DNA of 64,000 bases from Paenibacillus glucanolyticus NBRC 15330 (GTDB lineage Bacteria; Bacillota; Bacilli; Paenibacillales; Paenibacillaceae): positions 124,001 to 188,000 of the forward strand of contig NZ_BIMC01000011.1 of assembly GCF_004000885.1 (NCBI RefSeq), read 5' to 3'. The position numbers and the translations under genes were made by a program. Each line of letters opens with the position of its first letter. Positions within the stretch are counted from its first letter, which is position 1. This document shows, piece after piece, positions 17,831 to 25,857 of the stretch. The notes below the pieces were generated by a model. The model saw only the letters and a program-made list of their open reading frames with translations, ran no database searches and was not told the DNA's origin.

Positions 17831-18086
17831 TCGATGCTGGCAATGGTCAACTTCATCGCGCAAGGGATGGCAATCGGGATCTATGGCAAGATGACGGACC
17901 TCAGCGGATCGGCGATTCCAGCATGGAATCCGCTCTTTGGATCACCCGCAACGCGGGGGCTTGATCTTCAGCAATATCTGGTTCGTGCTGGCGGTCTTAC
18001 AAGTTACCAGCTTAGGCCTCTTCTATTTCGTATTCGGCAGACGCCGCCGCGCTGAATCGTCCGAGACATGGTTAATCACGGCTTAA
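17831..18086 (+). pseudogene. MFS transporter C-terminal fragment, frameshifted
   Basis: Frame one gives MVNFIAQGMAIGIYGKMTD; after a run of five G near 17955, the next frame continues as GLIFSNIWFVLAVLQVTS and LGLFYFVFGRRRR and stops at 18084. Together they resemble the last one to two helices and basic tail of a drug-efflux MFS protein. The 5' part of the gene is missing, and the fragment abuts the excisionase piece. A G-run slip explains the frameshift. Confidence 0.6.
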
Positions 18087-18192
18087 GCCTGCGTCAAGCG
18101 CACACTTCTACGACATGAGGTATTCTGTAAAATTCTTGGCCTTTCGCGCTTCGGCGCGATTAATGAAAGTGCGGTCAATTTAAATACTAAAT

Positions 18193-18228
18193 ATTCCTTG
18201 ACAGGTATATTCCTTGACAGGTATATTC
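18193..18228 (+). repeat. Tandem 16-bp repeat carrying two TTGACA boxes
   Basis: ATTCCTTGACAGGTAT occurs twice head to tail (18193-18208, 18209-18224), followed by ATTC of a third unit. Each unit holds a consensus -35 hexamer. It precedes a truncated small membrane reading frame. Confidence 0.85.
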
Positions 18229-18257
18229 AAAATGAACAGAAAATAATATGAAAAGGA

Positions 18258-18365
18258 GTGATTTGGTCGAAGAAATCGGCATTCTTGATTGTTGCCGTCG
18301 TCCTGTTGTTGGGAGCATTGGTCAGAAGGTCCCGTGTTTGCTTTCGTATAGCGAATCCTTTGTAA
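18258..18365 (+). pseudogene. Truncated start of a small membrane protein
   Basis: A 35-codon frame begins with GTG inside an AAAAGGAG site and encodes SKKSAFLIVAVVLLLGALV, a single hydrophobic helix after a basic start, then stops. It looks like the N-terminus of a membrane or exported protein that lost its body. The true start is uncertain. Confidence 0.35.
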
Positions 18366-18413
18366 TCGCGCGTATGAATGGATTGGAGTTTTCACGCGAC
18401 GTTAATCCAAATG

Positions 18414-18686
18414 CTGATTTATCCAGACTTCATCCAATCGTATTCCGATGAAGAAGGTAACACGATCCGGGCTCCGTTCAGCGGAACGTGGCCGCTCGAA
18501 GTGATCAATCACTTGATGTTAACCGAAAGCGAAGGAAAGACGACGCTTACGCTAAGAGGCGGTCCGTTTAACGCCACTGAGGAAGAACGCGCCACCTTTG
18601 AGAGCATGCGCCCGCATGTACAGCAAGGATTCGTCGGGACATTTGATCAACTCGATGCGTTCTTGGAACAAAACTTGAACCGTTAA
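18414..18686 (+). pseudogene. AHSA1/SRPBCC protein, C-terminal fragment
   Basis: The frame is open from 18378, but similarity to the family begins near 18414 with DFIQSYSDEEGNT and continues through TWPLEVINHLML, GKTTLTLRGGPFNATEEE and GFVGTFDQLDAFLEQ to the stop. These are the last strands and the long C-terminal helix of an Aha1-like START-superfamily domain. The N-terminal half is missing and no ribosome site precedes it. A complete relative follows at 18770. Confidence 0.7.
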
Positions 18687-18769
18687 CTACTGTGTTGGCG
18701 ATATTGGAAAAAATGGGATAAAATCTGAGCAGAACCCTATTTCTTACCCAAATGAGGAGGAAAAACACG

Positions 18770-19267
18770 ATGAGTCAACAGGCAAATAAAGCAACAACGC
18801 GAGTAGAAGGACAAGCATTAATCATTGAGCGTATTTTCGAAGCACCGCGCGAGTTGGTGTGGGATGCTTGGACAAAGCCGGAGCATGTGTCCCGCTGGTG
18901 GGGTCACGGCGGAGTACCCCTCCATGCCTGCGAGATCGATTTGCGAGTGGGTGGCACCTACCGATATGTTCAGTTGGGTCCGGATGGGACCGAGTTTCCT
19001 ATCATCGGTACGTATCGCGAAATTGTGAAGCCTGAGCGACTGAACTATACGATGATTTTTGACGTGGCTCCGTATAACGAGCACGAATCCGTCATTTTCG
19101 ACTCGTTTGAACAGCTTGAAGGCGGTAAATCAAAATTGACGATGCGCACGGAATACGTCTCTGCTGAAGCCCTTCAAGGCTCACTGGCTTCCGGTGCGGA
19201 GCAAGGCGCGATTGCGTCCATGGAACGTTACGCCGAATATTTGGCCAAGTTGCAACAGGAAGCCTAA
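18770..19267 (+). CDS. SRPBCC (AHSA1-like) domain protein
   Basis: A 165-residue single-domain protein of the Aha1/START-like helix-grip fold: it starts with IIERIFEAPRELVWDAWTKPEH, has SRWWG, RVGGTYRYV and ends with the long helix GSLASGAEQGAIASMERYAE. Such proteins bind hydrophobic ligands; the ligand is unknown. ATG at 18770 follows GAGGAGG and is preferred over the in-frame ATG at 18752, which precedes that site. A DUF1801 gene follows 30 bp later, probably in the same transcript. Confidence 0.88.
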   Translation: MSQQANKATTRVEGQALIIERIFEAPRELVWDAWTKPEHVSRWWGHGGVPLHACEIDLRVGGTYRYVQLGPDGTEFPIIGTYREIVKPERLNYTMIFDVAPYNEHESVIFDSFEQLEGGKSKLTMRTEYVSAEALQGSLASGAEQGAIASMERYAEYLAKLQQEA

Positions 19268-19297
19268 TATCCATCGATAAGAGAGGACGTGTTGAAA

Positions 19298-19636
19298 ATG
19301 AACCCAGAAGTATCCACATTTATTGAAAATCTGTCCTCGCCATGGCAAGTTCAATTGTGCGGTCAGCTTCGGCATATGGTCCACGAGACGATTCCCGGAG
19401 CGGAAGAGAAGATTCAATACAAGAAACCGCATTTTCTGAAGAACGGGCAGTTTGCTGCCGTCATTTCACCTTCGAAAGATGCAATTGCATTTATGATCAT
19501 GAATACAGTCGGCATGGCGTTTCCGAAAGACTTCGAGGGTCCGGCCGAACGGAAGTGGATCAAGCTGCGCGAAGGAGATAAGCCGGATCTGGCCCAATTG
19601 TCCGGCTATCTGAAGCAAGCATCCGAGTCGTTGTAA
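19298..19636 (+). CDS. DUF1801 (YdhG-like) protein
   Basis: About 112 residues, all of which match the DUF1801 fold: PGAEEKIQYKKPHF near the front and GPAERKWIKLREGDKP near the end. DUF1801 proteins are small, of unknown role, and often sit beside SRPBCC genes, as here. GTG at 19289, TTG at 19292 and ATG at 19298 are all in frame after GAGAGGA; I chose the ATG because family members begin near MNPEV, but TTG has the better spacing. Confidence 0.8.
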   Translation: MNPEVSTFIENLSSPWQVQLCGQLRHMVHETIPGAEEKIQYKKPHFLKNGQFAAVISPSKDAIAFMIMNTVGMAFPKDFEGPAERKWIKLREGDKPDLAQLSGYLKQASESL

Positions 19637-19670
19637 TTGGGAAAGTAGCAGTTTTTTAGAGGATATAAGC

Positions 19671-19715
19671 AAAGAGAGAGAGTGGAGATAGGGTTCCTCA
19701 CTCTCTTTATTTTTA
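19671..19715 (+). terminator. Terminator after the DUF1801 gene
   Basis: AAAGAGAGAGAGTG pairs with CACTCTCTTT around a 14-nt loop and is followed by ATTTTTAT. Confidence 0.75.
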
Positions 19716-19932
19716 TCGAAAGAGAGGTTAAATCGGTGCAAGTTTCCGATGTGAGTTCCGAAGTCTCGCATCACGCAGTAAACGGCCCATCAAAAGGGCA
19801 CGATAGTTGAAAATTGAAAAATGGGGGAACCCTCATATTCTGATGGCTCTCCTTATTAAATTACTGGCCTCTATTTCGATAACATCATGGCTCTCACTAA
19901 TTAACCAAGTGGCTCTGCCGCACCGAAATATT

Positions 19933-19969
19933 CACAAGGACAGCGATGATCGCCGTCCTTGTGTTTTTT
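19933..19969 (+). terminator. Orphan terminator hairpin
   Basis: CACAAGGACaGCGAT pairs with ATCGCcGTCCTTGTG and is followed by six T. No convincing gene ends here; the surrounding 19.7-20.5 kb holds only short frames and remnants. Confidence 0.7.
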
Positions 19970-20097
19970 ATTGCAAACCAAACAAATGAATAATGCTTAA
20001 ATAATGTAACCCCTCTCCACCAGTATGCCTTCCTACAGATGGCATTTTCCTTATGTATCTATCTTTAATTAGTAGTTCTATACAAGAAATTTTATAT

Positions 20098-20357
20098 ATG
20101 GTCAATATCGGAATAGATACTATATATATTAACTGTCCAATTTCACAATCGGAATTCAGCAGATTGAAAGTGCAACTCGAGGAAGCTTTAAACAGACAGA
20201 GGACAAGTATCTTAAAAATACATTTATTACCTATGCCTATGCCAAGCTAGGTTTTCAGAAAATAAGATTACGGAAAATACACCGGGACGGCGTGTTGGAA
20301 ATTTCTCCGGTCTCGACAGCATGGGATCAAAGAGACGCTACATTTTACGTCAAATAA
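20098..20357 (+). pseudogene. Frameshifted remnant of an unrecognised gene
   Basis: Frame one from ATG at 20098 gives MVNIGIDTIYINCPISQSEF and SRLKVQLEE; near 20185 the reading moves to another frame and continues as FKQTEDKYLKNTFITYAYAK, LGFQKIRLRKIHRDGVLEIS and so on to the TAA at 20355. Both halves look like real protein with balanced composition, so this was probably one coding region of about 85 residues, possibly the N-terminal part of a mobile-element replication or plasmid-type protein. I do not recognise the family. Confidence 0.4.
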
Positions 20358-20427
20358 ATCAGGTGTGAAGGTCTTGCCCATCTGTAGCGCAGCTATGAGT
20401 TTATCTGCAGCATCACATAGAAAAATG

Positions 20428-20463
20428 AAGGCAGCTGATCTGAATGATCAACTGCCTTTTTTT
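20428..20463 (+). terminator. Terminator between converging units
   Basis: AAGGCAGcTGATC pairs with GATCAaCTGCCTT and is followed by six T. It lies between the remnant at 20.1-20.4 kb and the end of the S66 peptidase gene. Confidence 0.75.
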
Positions 20464-20523
20464 CAGTAATATCTCGCTGCGCATGGGCAGCATGGGGATG
20501 AAGCGAGGCCCATGCAACGAGCT

Positions 20524-21447
20524 TTATGCACTGATCGTAGGTTCAACCACGGTTATGGTATTAAGAATGGAATCGAGATTAACCAAGGCGCCAATCGGCA
20601 GAGCTGCTTTATACAAACCATGACCCGTGGCAAGGTTCGTGATCAACGGCTTGCCGAGCGGCACAATGAACTCGTTGATGAGATCCTCGTAGGATTTGCC
20701 GTAAGCAGCCTGGCAGCCTGTACATTCCCCCGTGATAATGCCGATGCAGTCACGAAATTTCCCCGCGAGTTTCAAATCGTTCAAGTACCTGTAGACGGTA
20801 TTGGTCGGTTCATGAGTTTCTTCAAGAACGATTATTTTGCCCCGCGTATCGATTTCGAAAGGCGTTCCAAGCGTATCTACAAACGAGGTTAGATTACCGC
20901 CCACAAGCGGCCCTGTAACGTTGCCAGGAACCCGGCTAATCAGAGGCATCTCGGGGGGATTCAGGATGGGCCGTGTTAATGAATACAGGGACGTCGCGGC
21001 AAAAAACTGGTCGTAATTGTAGGAGGGCGTCTCGGGTTTGAAGTCGATAAGCAAGAGGCTGTGAAACGTAATTAAATCCACGAATTGATGCAGTGCGTTT
21101 AATAGTACCGTTATATCACTGTAGCCCGTCAAGATTTTCGGATGGTTCCGGATCACTTGATAATCAAGGTATGGAAGGATTCCGGCTACTCCGGTGCCGC
21201 CTCTTGTGGGCAGTATCATTTTCACCTGATCATCTTGAAACATCATCATTAAATCGGATGCCCGCTGTTCGTCTGTTCCGGCCAGAAACCCGTTTTGGGC
21301 ATATACATATTGGCCCAATACGACATTGAACTCCATGGCTCGTAAATATTCGATCCGTGCATTGATGATGTTGGCATCGAGCGGGCTGCCCAAGGTAACG
21401 ATTCCAACGGTATCGCCTCTCTGCAATATGGGCGGACGTATCGGCAT
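20524..21447 (-). CDS. S66 family peptidase (LD-carboxypeptidase / MccF-like)
   Basis: A 307-residue cytoplasmic serine peptidase. The Ser-Glu-His triad of family S66 is visible: Ser110 in LTGYSDIT, Glu209 or Glu210 in IIVLEETHEP and His276 in ATGHGLYK. The entry region has RGGTGVAGILPYLD. The family includes LdcA, which trims D-alanine from tetrapeptides during murein recycling, and MccF, which cleaves microcin C-type peptide-nucleotides and gives self-immunity; sequence alone does not decide. ATG on the minus strand follows a GGAGG-rich segment. It stands alone after the repeat-poor gap. Confidence 0.88.
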   Translation of the reverse strand: MPIRPPILQRGDTVGIVTLGSPLDANIINARIEYLRAMEFNVVLGQYVYAQNGFLAGTDEQRASDLMMMFQDDQVKMILPTRGGTGVAGILPYLDYQVIRNHPKILTGYSDITVLLNALHQFVDLITFHSLLLIDFKPETPSYNYDQFFAATSLYSLTRPILNPPEMPLISRVPGNVTGPLVGGNLTSFVDTLGTPFEIDTRGKIIVLEETHEPTNTVYRYLNDLKLAGKFRDCIGIITGECTGCQAAYGKSYEDLINEFIVPLGKPLITNLATGHGLYKAALPIGALVNLDSILNTITVVEPTISA

Positions 21448-21558
21448 ATTCCTGCCTCCTTCCTTGAGTCCCAGGGGCCATCGTATTCCCGTATTGCTTA
21501 ATTATATTGGGTACGTTGGCTGCACAGTACTCAATGAAGGGGAAATGTCGATTCATCG

Positions 21559-22386
21559 TCAGTCGGATCTAATCACTGCCCCGACATAAGCTTTCATGTT
21601 TTCTTTCATCGTTGTTAACGGGCGTCCCAATAAATACTCCAGATCGCCAGAAGTTGAAGCCGTATCGATTTTTCTTAAAAAGCTGAATATCCAATGCTGT
21701 AACTCGTTGGTGGGACATAGGGATATCACTCTGCCCGTTAGTTCTGAAAGAGTGGAGGCTACATCGCTGAAGGTCCAAACGTCAGGCGCCACAAGCTCAT
21801 ACGTTTTATTAAGATGGCCCTCACCGGATAATGCTGCCGCGATGGCGGCTCCCAGATCGGAGCGCGTAACCGCATTGAATTTCCACGACCCCGGATGGAT
21901 ACGAAGATTTCCTGTCAGAATGGACGCATTCACATCGAGTGCTTCGATAAAGTCCATATATAGGCCATTGCGAAGAAAAGTATACGGAATTCCGGTTGTG
22001 CGAATGGCATGTTCCGTTGCCAAATGCAAATGGGTCAGTGAAATGTCGCTATGTTCGGGAAAGGCAAAGCTGGTATAGAATATATGGCCAACGTTCGCTT
22101 TTTTTGCAGCTTCTATCACATGGGCATGCTGCCGCATACGAACGGTATCATCGGGATGGGGACTAGAGATGAACAACAGCCGCGAAGTACCCACGAAGGC
22201 CTTCTCCAGGGAGGCGGGCTCGTCGTAGTTGCAGAAACGAACAGTTATTCCTTGGTCCTCCCATGATTTTCCGGATTCCATACGCCGAACGCAAGCAACG
22301 ATTTGATCAGGTGAAACATGGTGAAGAAGCTCTTGGATTATGAGGCTGCCGAGCCGGCCATTGGCTCCTGTAATTACGATTGACAT
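21559..22386 (-). CDS. NAD(P)-binding NmrA-like / QorB-type reductase
   Basis: A 275-residue atypical short-chain dehydrogenase. The N-terminal Rossmann motif is SIVITGANGRLGSLIIQEL; the body resembles NmrA/QorB proteins that bind NAD(P) and reduce quinones or act as redox sensors. ATG at 22386 is 8 nt after AAGGA and is preferred to the two ATGs just upstream. Its promoter holds a near-palindrome (22408-22425) almost identical to that before the marR gene, so the MarR protein probably controls both. Confidence 0.82.
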   Translation of the reverse strand: MSIVITGANGRLGSLIIQELLHHVSPDQIVACVRRMESGKSWEDQGITVRFCNYDEPASLEKAFVGTSRLLFISSPHPDDTVRMRQHAHVIEAAKKANVGHIFYTSFAFPEHSDISLTHLHLATEHAIRTTGIPYTFLRNGLYMDFIEALDVNASILTGNLRIHPGSWKFNAVTRSDLGAAIAAALSGEGHLNKTYELVAPDVWTFSDVASTLSELTGRVISLCPTNELQHWIFSFLRKIDTASTSGDLEYLLGRPLTTMKENMKAYVGAVIRSD

Positions 22387-22407
22387 TGCCATCATCCTTT
22401 TTGATTT

Positions 22408-22425
22408 TAGTTAAGTGCTTAACCA
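22408..22425. promoter_or_regulatory. MarR-type operator before the reductase gene
   Basis: TAGTTAAG-TG-CTTAACCA has 8-bp arms with one mismatch. The same sequence with perfect arms lies before marR at 22913-22930. Confidence 0.7.
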
Positions 22426-22443
22426 AATGGGCGTGAAAAGCCG

Positions 22444-22902
22444 TCACGCCTCCTTTAATTTACGCAGAAGGGCCAGTAGCTGCTTTAATTCTTCGTCATT
22501 CAGCACGTTCATCTTAGCGGAAACTTGCTGCCTGTTCGCAGGCAGGTTATGGATTAATAAATGCTGACCTTCATTTGTAATGGTGATAACCGATTTTCGA
22601 CCGTCCCGGGGATGGTTATCCCGCCGAATCAAGCCTTCATTTTCCAAGGGGGTGAGCAGCAGGCTGATATTGGGTTTGGTTACTCCGATTTGTTGTGCCA
22701 GCTTGGAGGGAAGCATGGTTCCTCCCTCTTTCATAAGTTCAACTAATATACGTATTCTGGCTCCGTTCAACCCTTGTGCCTTCCAGTAGCTTTCGGATAC
22801 GTCGACCAGCTTTGCCGTTGTTTCCACCAACGTGAAGAAAGCAAGGGTCGGCAGCGGCAAATCCAGCACGTATTGTTGCAGGTCGTCATTCAACGAGATC
22901 AC
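22444..22902 (-). CDS. MarR family transcriptional regulator
   Basis: A 152-residue winged-helix dimeric regulator: LPSKLAQQIGVTKPNISLLL is the recognition helix region and HPRDGRKSVITITNEGQ the wing. GTG at 22902 or TTG at 22893 may start it; AGGGGGT precedes both. It is followed at 42 bp by nothing on its own strand until the reductase, so the two could form a unit. Paired operators suggest autoregulation and control of the reductase, released by an unknown aromatic or quinone-type ligand. Confidence 0.88.
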   Translation of the reverse strand: MISLNDDLQQYVLDLPLPTLAFFTLVETTAKLVDVSESYWKAQGLNGARIRILVELMKEGGTMLPSKLAQQIGVTKPNISLLLTPLENEGLIRRDNHPRDGRKSVITITNEGQHLLIHNLPANRQQVSAKMNVLNDEELKQLLALLRKLKEA

Positions 22903-22912
22903 ACCCCCTATT

Positions 22913-22930
22913 TAGTTAAGTGCTTAACTA
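22913..22930. promoter_or_regulatory. MarR-type operator before marR
   Basis: TAGTTAAG-TG-CTTAACTA has perfect 8-bp inverted arms around TG. It lies 11 bp from the GTG start of the regulator gene, a position suited to self-repression. Confidence 0.75.
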
Positions 22931-22953
22931 TAAATAATATAATTCTAAATGGG

Positions 22954-23826
22954 TCAACTGTCAATTGCCTGCTTCCTATACGCTCCGGGAGTCATTCCCG
23001 TCAACGTTTTGAAATTTCGATGAAAGTGAGTCAGGGTGTCGTATCCGCAGATTTCAGCGATTTGTCCGATAGATTTCTCGTGGTGTAGCAGGAGCTCTTT
23101 AGCACGGGCGATTCGTTTGGCATTGATGTAACCCGTAACATGCAAACCAGTATATTTCTTGAACATACGGGAAAAATGGGCCGGGTCTACCGATGCATGG
23201 GCCGACAGAGTGGCTAGTCCTATGGGTTGATCCAGATGTTCATGAATCCATTGGATGGAATCCCTCAACCAGGAGGGGCCGATCTGTGAGTGGGCCGGCT
23301 GTTCTGCGGACAAGGTACTGATGTAGCGATTGATATGCAGCAGTAAGGAGCGCAGCAAGAGCACAAGCGCCTCGCGGAAACCCAACTGAGCAAGTCGGGT
23401 CTCTTCCGAGATCCTTTTTAGCATACCCTCGATATATTGTTGATTTGACTTGGGTAATTCATGACGATAAGATCCTGATTTTTGAGCAACGTCGAAGCAA
23501 GAAAGGATTGCATATTGCAGATCGCTTCCATTCGCACCTAAGACGAGCGAAGGCGCAAAGAATAAAGCACTCGAAATAATCGGATCATCCGGGTCAGGGA
23601 AAGAGCTGTGAATCGTGTTTCCGGGGATGATGAAAAGGTCGCCTGCTTTTTTCTCCATCAGCTTGTTTTCAATAAAAAAAGTGCCCTTTCCCTGGTACAC
23701 ATATACCAATTCGTAAAGATCATGCAAATGATGAGGCAGCTCCACTTCGGGGCTTTTTGTAGTCCGATAAACCAATTCCATCGGAAACAGGGGGTCCCCT
23801 TTAAATGGTTTGCGCAGGGGAGTCAT
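22954..23826 (-). CDS. AraC family regulator with cupin sensor domain
   Basis: A 290-residue regulator. Residues about 20-110 form an AraC-type cupin (HHLHDLYELVYVYQGKGTFFI, then GDLFIIPGNTIH). The last 100 residues are two helix-turn-helix units (IGLATLSAHASVDPAHFSRM and GQIAEICGYDTLTHFHRNFK). ATG at 23826 follows AAGGAG with 8 nt. It is transcribed away from the lactonase-reductase-dehydrogenase genes and most likely activates them when a sugar, perhaps L-fucose, is bound. Confidence 0.9.
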   Translation of the reverse strand: MTPLRKPFKGDPLFPMELVYRTTKSPEVELPHHLHDLYELVYVYQGKGTFFIENKLMEKKAGDLFIIPGNTIHSSFPDPDDPIISSALFFAPSLVLGANGSDLQYAILSCFDVAQKSGSYRHELPKSNQQYIEGMLKRISEETRLAQLGFREALVLLLRSLLLHINRYISTLSAEQPAHSQIGPSWLRDSIQWIHEHLDQPIGLATLSAHASVDPAHFSRMFKKYTGLHVTGYINAKRIARAKELLLHHEKSIGQIAEICGYDTLTHFHRNFKTLTGMTPGAYRKQAIDS

Positions 23827-23964
23827 GATCATCGCTCCTTATCTTCTAATAGAAACACAATATCAAAATAAGTTATAAAATTGCAATTCCACGCTATATT
23901 TGTACACAGACTTTGATCATACAATGAAAATAGCAAACATTACATCAAAAAGGCAGGGATGTTC

Positions 23965-24825
23965 ATGAGAGTAGATGCCCATCAGCATTATTGGCTGATA
24001 GAACGAGGAGATTATGGATGGATCAAGCCGGATATTCCAGAGCTTTATCGAAACTTCCTGCCTTCTGATCTGAAGCCGCATTTGGATTTGCACCGGTTTG
24101 ACGGCAGCATAACCGTCCAGGCAGCACCGACCATGGAAGAGACAGACTATCTATTGTCGCTCGCGGATCACGATTCTTCCATTCTCGGAGTGGTAGGATG
24201 GATCGATCTCTTCGATCCCGAGCACCGGCAGCATTACGAGCGATTTCGGAAACATCCGAAATTTATCGGCTTTCGTATTATGATCCAGGATATGCCTGAT
24301 GCCCAGGTGATCCTGGAGCCGTCATACATCGAAGCATTTAGTGGATATGCCAAGGAGGAGGTTCCAATCGATCTTCTTGTTCTGAGTCACCAGTTGGAAC
24401 CGCTGCTGAAGCTAATCCAACAGGTTCCCAGCATCCGCGGAGTTGTCGATCATCTGGGCAAACCGCCGATCCGGAGCGGGCGGATCGAGCCTTGGGAGAG
24501 CCTCCTGAAGCAAATTGCCGGTTTTCCGAGTATCTACTGCAAGCTCTCCGGCATGGTAACCGAGGCGGAGCATCGCCGATGGAGTCAGGAGGATTTTAAT
24601 AAGTATGTACATAAAGTGACAGCGATGTTCGGTCCTGAGCGGGTCATGTTCGGCAGCGATTGGCCCGTATGCCTGCTTTCAGCTGAATATGGCCAAGTGG
24701 TTGACGTATTGGCCGAAGCTCTGCCGAAATCATGGGGAGAGGCGGAATATGCCCGATTGTTCGGCCTGAATGCCAAGGCGTTTTACAAGCTTAAGGATGT
24801 TCGTGGTGACGGTCTGGAAGAATAG
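23965..24825 (+). CDS. Amidohydrolase-type lactonase (L-fuconolactonase-like)
   Basis: A 286-residue metal-dependent TIM-barrel hydrolase of the amidohydrolase-2 group: the N-terminal VDAHQHYW gives the first metal ligands, VVDHLGKPPI lies mid-protein, KLSGM follows and MFGSDWPVC gives the last conserved Asp. Close families hydrolyse sugar acid lactones such as L-fucono-1,5-lactone or L-rhamnono-lactone. ATG at 23965 has better spacing to AGGG than the ATG at 23959. It is first in a three-gene run with two oxidoreductases. Confidence 0.82.
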   Translation: MRVDAHQHYWLIERGDYGWIKPDIPELYRNFLPSDLKPHLDLHRFDGSITVQAAPTMEETDYLLSLADHDSSILGVVGWIDLFDPEHRQHYERFRKHPKFIGFRIMIQDMPDAQVILEPSYIEAFSGYAKEEVPIDLLVLSHQLEPLLKLIQQVPSIRGVVDHLGKPPIRSGRIEPWESLLKQIAGFPSIYCKLSGMVTEAEHRRWSQEDFNKYVHKVTAMFGPERVMFGSDWPVCLLSAEYGQVVDVLAEALPKSWGEAEYARLFGLNAKAFYKLKDVRGDGLEE

Positions 24826-24887
24826 CTGGGATACAGCCGGGCAGCTCATGAATCGATATATCTATGAATAGGGAGGGTGTTTTCATC

Positions 24888-25835
24888 ATGAAATATCGTA
24901 AGTTAGGTCGTACCGGGCTCGATGTTTCCATATTAAGCTTCGGAGCTTCTTCGCTAGGCTCCGTCTTTCGGGAAACGGACGACCGCGAGGGAATCCGAAC
25001 CGTGCACGCAGCCGTTGATGCGGGCATCAATCTGATCGATGTATCCCCCTATTACGGCTTGACAAAGGCGGAAAGCGTGCTGGGCGAAGCAATCCAACAA
25101 TTACCCCGGGACAAGTTTATCCTGTCCACGAAAGCAGGCCGGTATGGCGAGCATGATTTTGATTTCACGTCCAAGCGGATTATCGACAGTGCCGATGAGA
25201 GCTTGAAACGACTTAAAACCGATTACGTGGATATTCTTTTTTTGCATGATATAGAGTTCGTTCCCGCATCCGTTATTCTCGAGGAGGCTCTTCCTGCACT
25301 CCAGCATCTAAAAGAGAAGGGGACAATCCGGTTTGGCGGGATTTGCGGTCTGCCGCTGCAGCTGTTCGAGAAACTGCTGCCCCAAGTGCAAGTGGAAGTG
25401 GAAGTCATCATTTCTTATTGCCATTATTCTTTGAACGATCAGACACTTACCGGTTTGCTGCCGCTGCTTAACGACAAGGAAGTTGGCCTTATTAATGCAT
25501 CTCCCTTATCCATGGGATTGCTTGGTCCCAGAGGAGCGCCGTCCTGGCACCCGGCTTCAACGGAGATCAAGGAAGCCTGCAGACGTGCGTCCGAATATTG
25601 CGCCAAAGCCGGAGTGGATATTGCGAAACTAGCTGTGCAGTTCTCAACCTCGAATGAACAGATACCGACAACGCTGGTCAGTACGGCTAACCCTGACAAT
25701 ATAAAGCGTAATGCTGCTTGGAGTGAAGAGTCGCTGGATCCTATCGTCTTAGCCGAAGTGTTGAACATATTGGAGCCCGTACAAGGGTGGACTTGGACAA
25801 GCGGCCGTCCGGAATACAATGAAGGCATCCGCTGA
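24888..25835 (+). CDS. Aldo/keto reductase (L-fucose / D-threo-aldose dehydrogenase-like)
   Basis: A 315-residue TIM-barrel oxidoreductase. The catalytic Asp and Tyr lie in INLIDVSPYYGLTKAESVLG, the Lys in FILSTKAGRYG and the His in ILFLHDIEF. The sequence YGLTKAESVLGEAI is typical of the L-galactose/L-fucose dehydrogenase branch, which oxidises the sugar at C1 to the lactone, the substrate of the upstream lactonase. ATG at 24888 is chosen; the frame extends to 24864 but that ATG precedes the GGGAGG site. Confidence 0.82.
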   Translation: MKYRKLGRTGLDVSILSFGASSLGSVFRETDDREGIRTVHAAVDAGINLIDVSPYYGLTKAESVLGEAIQQLPRDKFILSTKAGRYGEHDFDFTSKRIIDSADESLKRLKTDYVDILFLHDIEFVPASVILEEALPALQHLKEKGTIRFGGICGLPLQLFEKLLPQVQVEVEVIISYCHYSLNDQTLTGLLPLLNDKEVGLINASPLSMGLLGPRGAPSWHPASTEIKEACRRASEYCAKAGVDIAKLAVQFSTSNEQIPTTLVSTANPDNIKRNAAWSEESLDPIVLAEVLNILEPVQGWTWTSGRPEYNEGIR

Positions 25836-25857
25836 TCAAGAGAGGAGGCAGTTAGAA

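Noticed and set aside
20512..20892. Plus-strand 126-codon frame
   Set aside because: Antisense shadow of the S66 peptidase gene, whose catalytic motifs read well on the minus strand.
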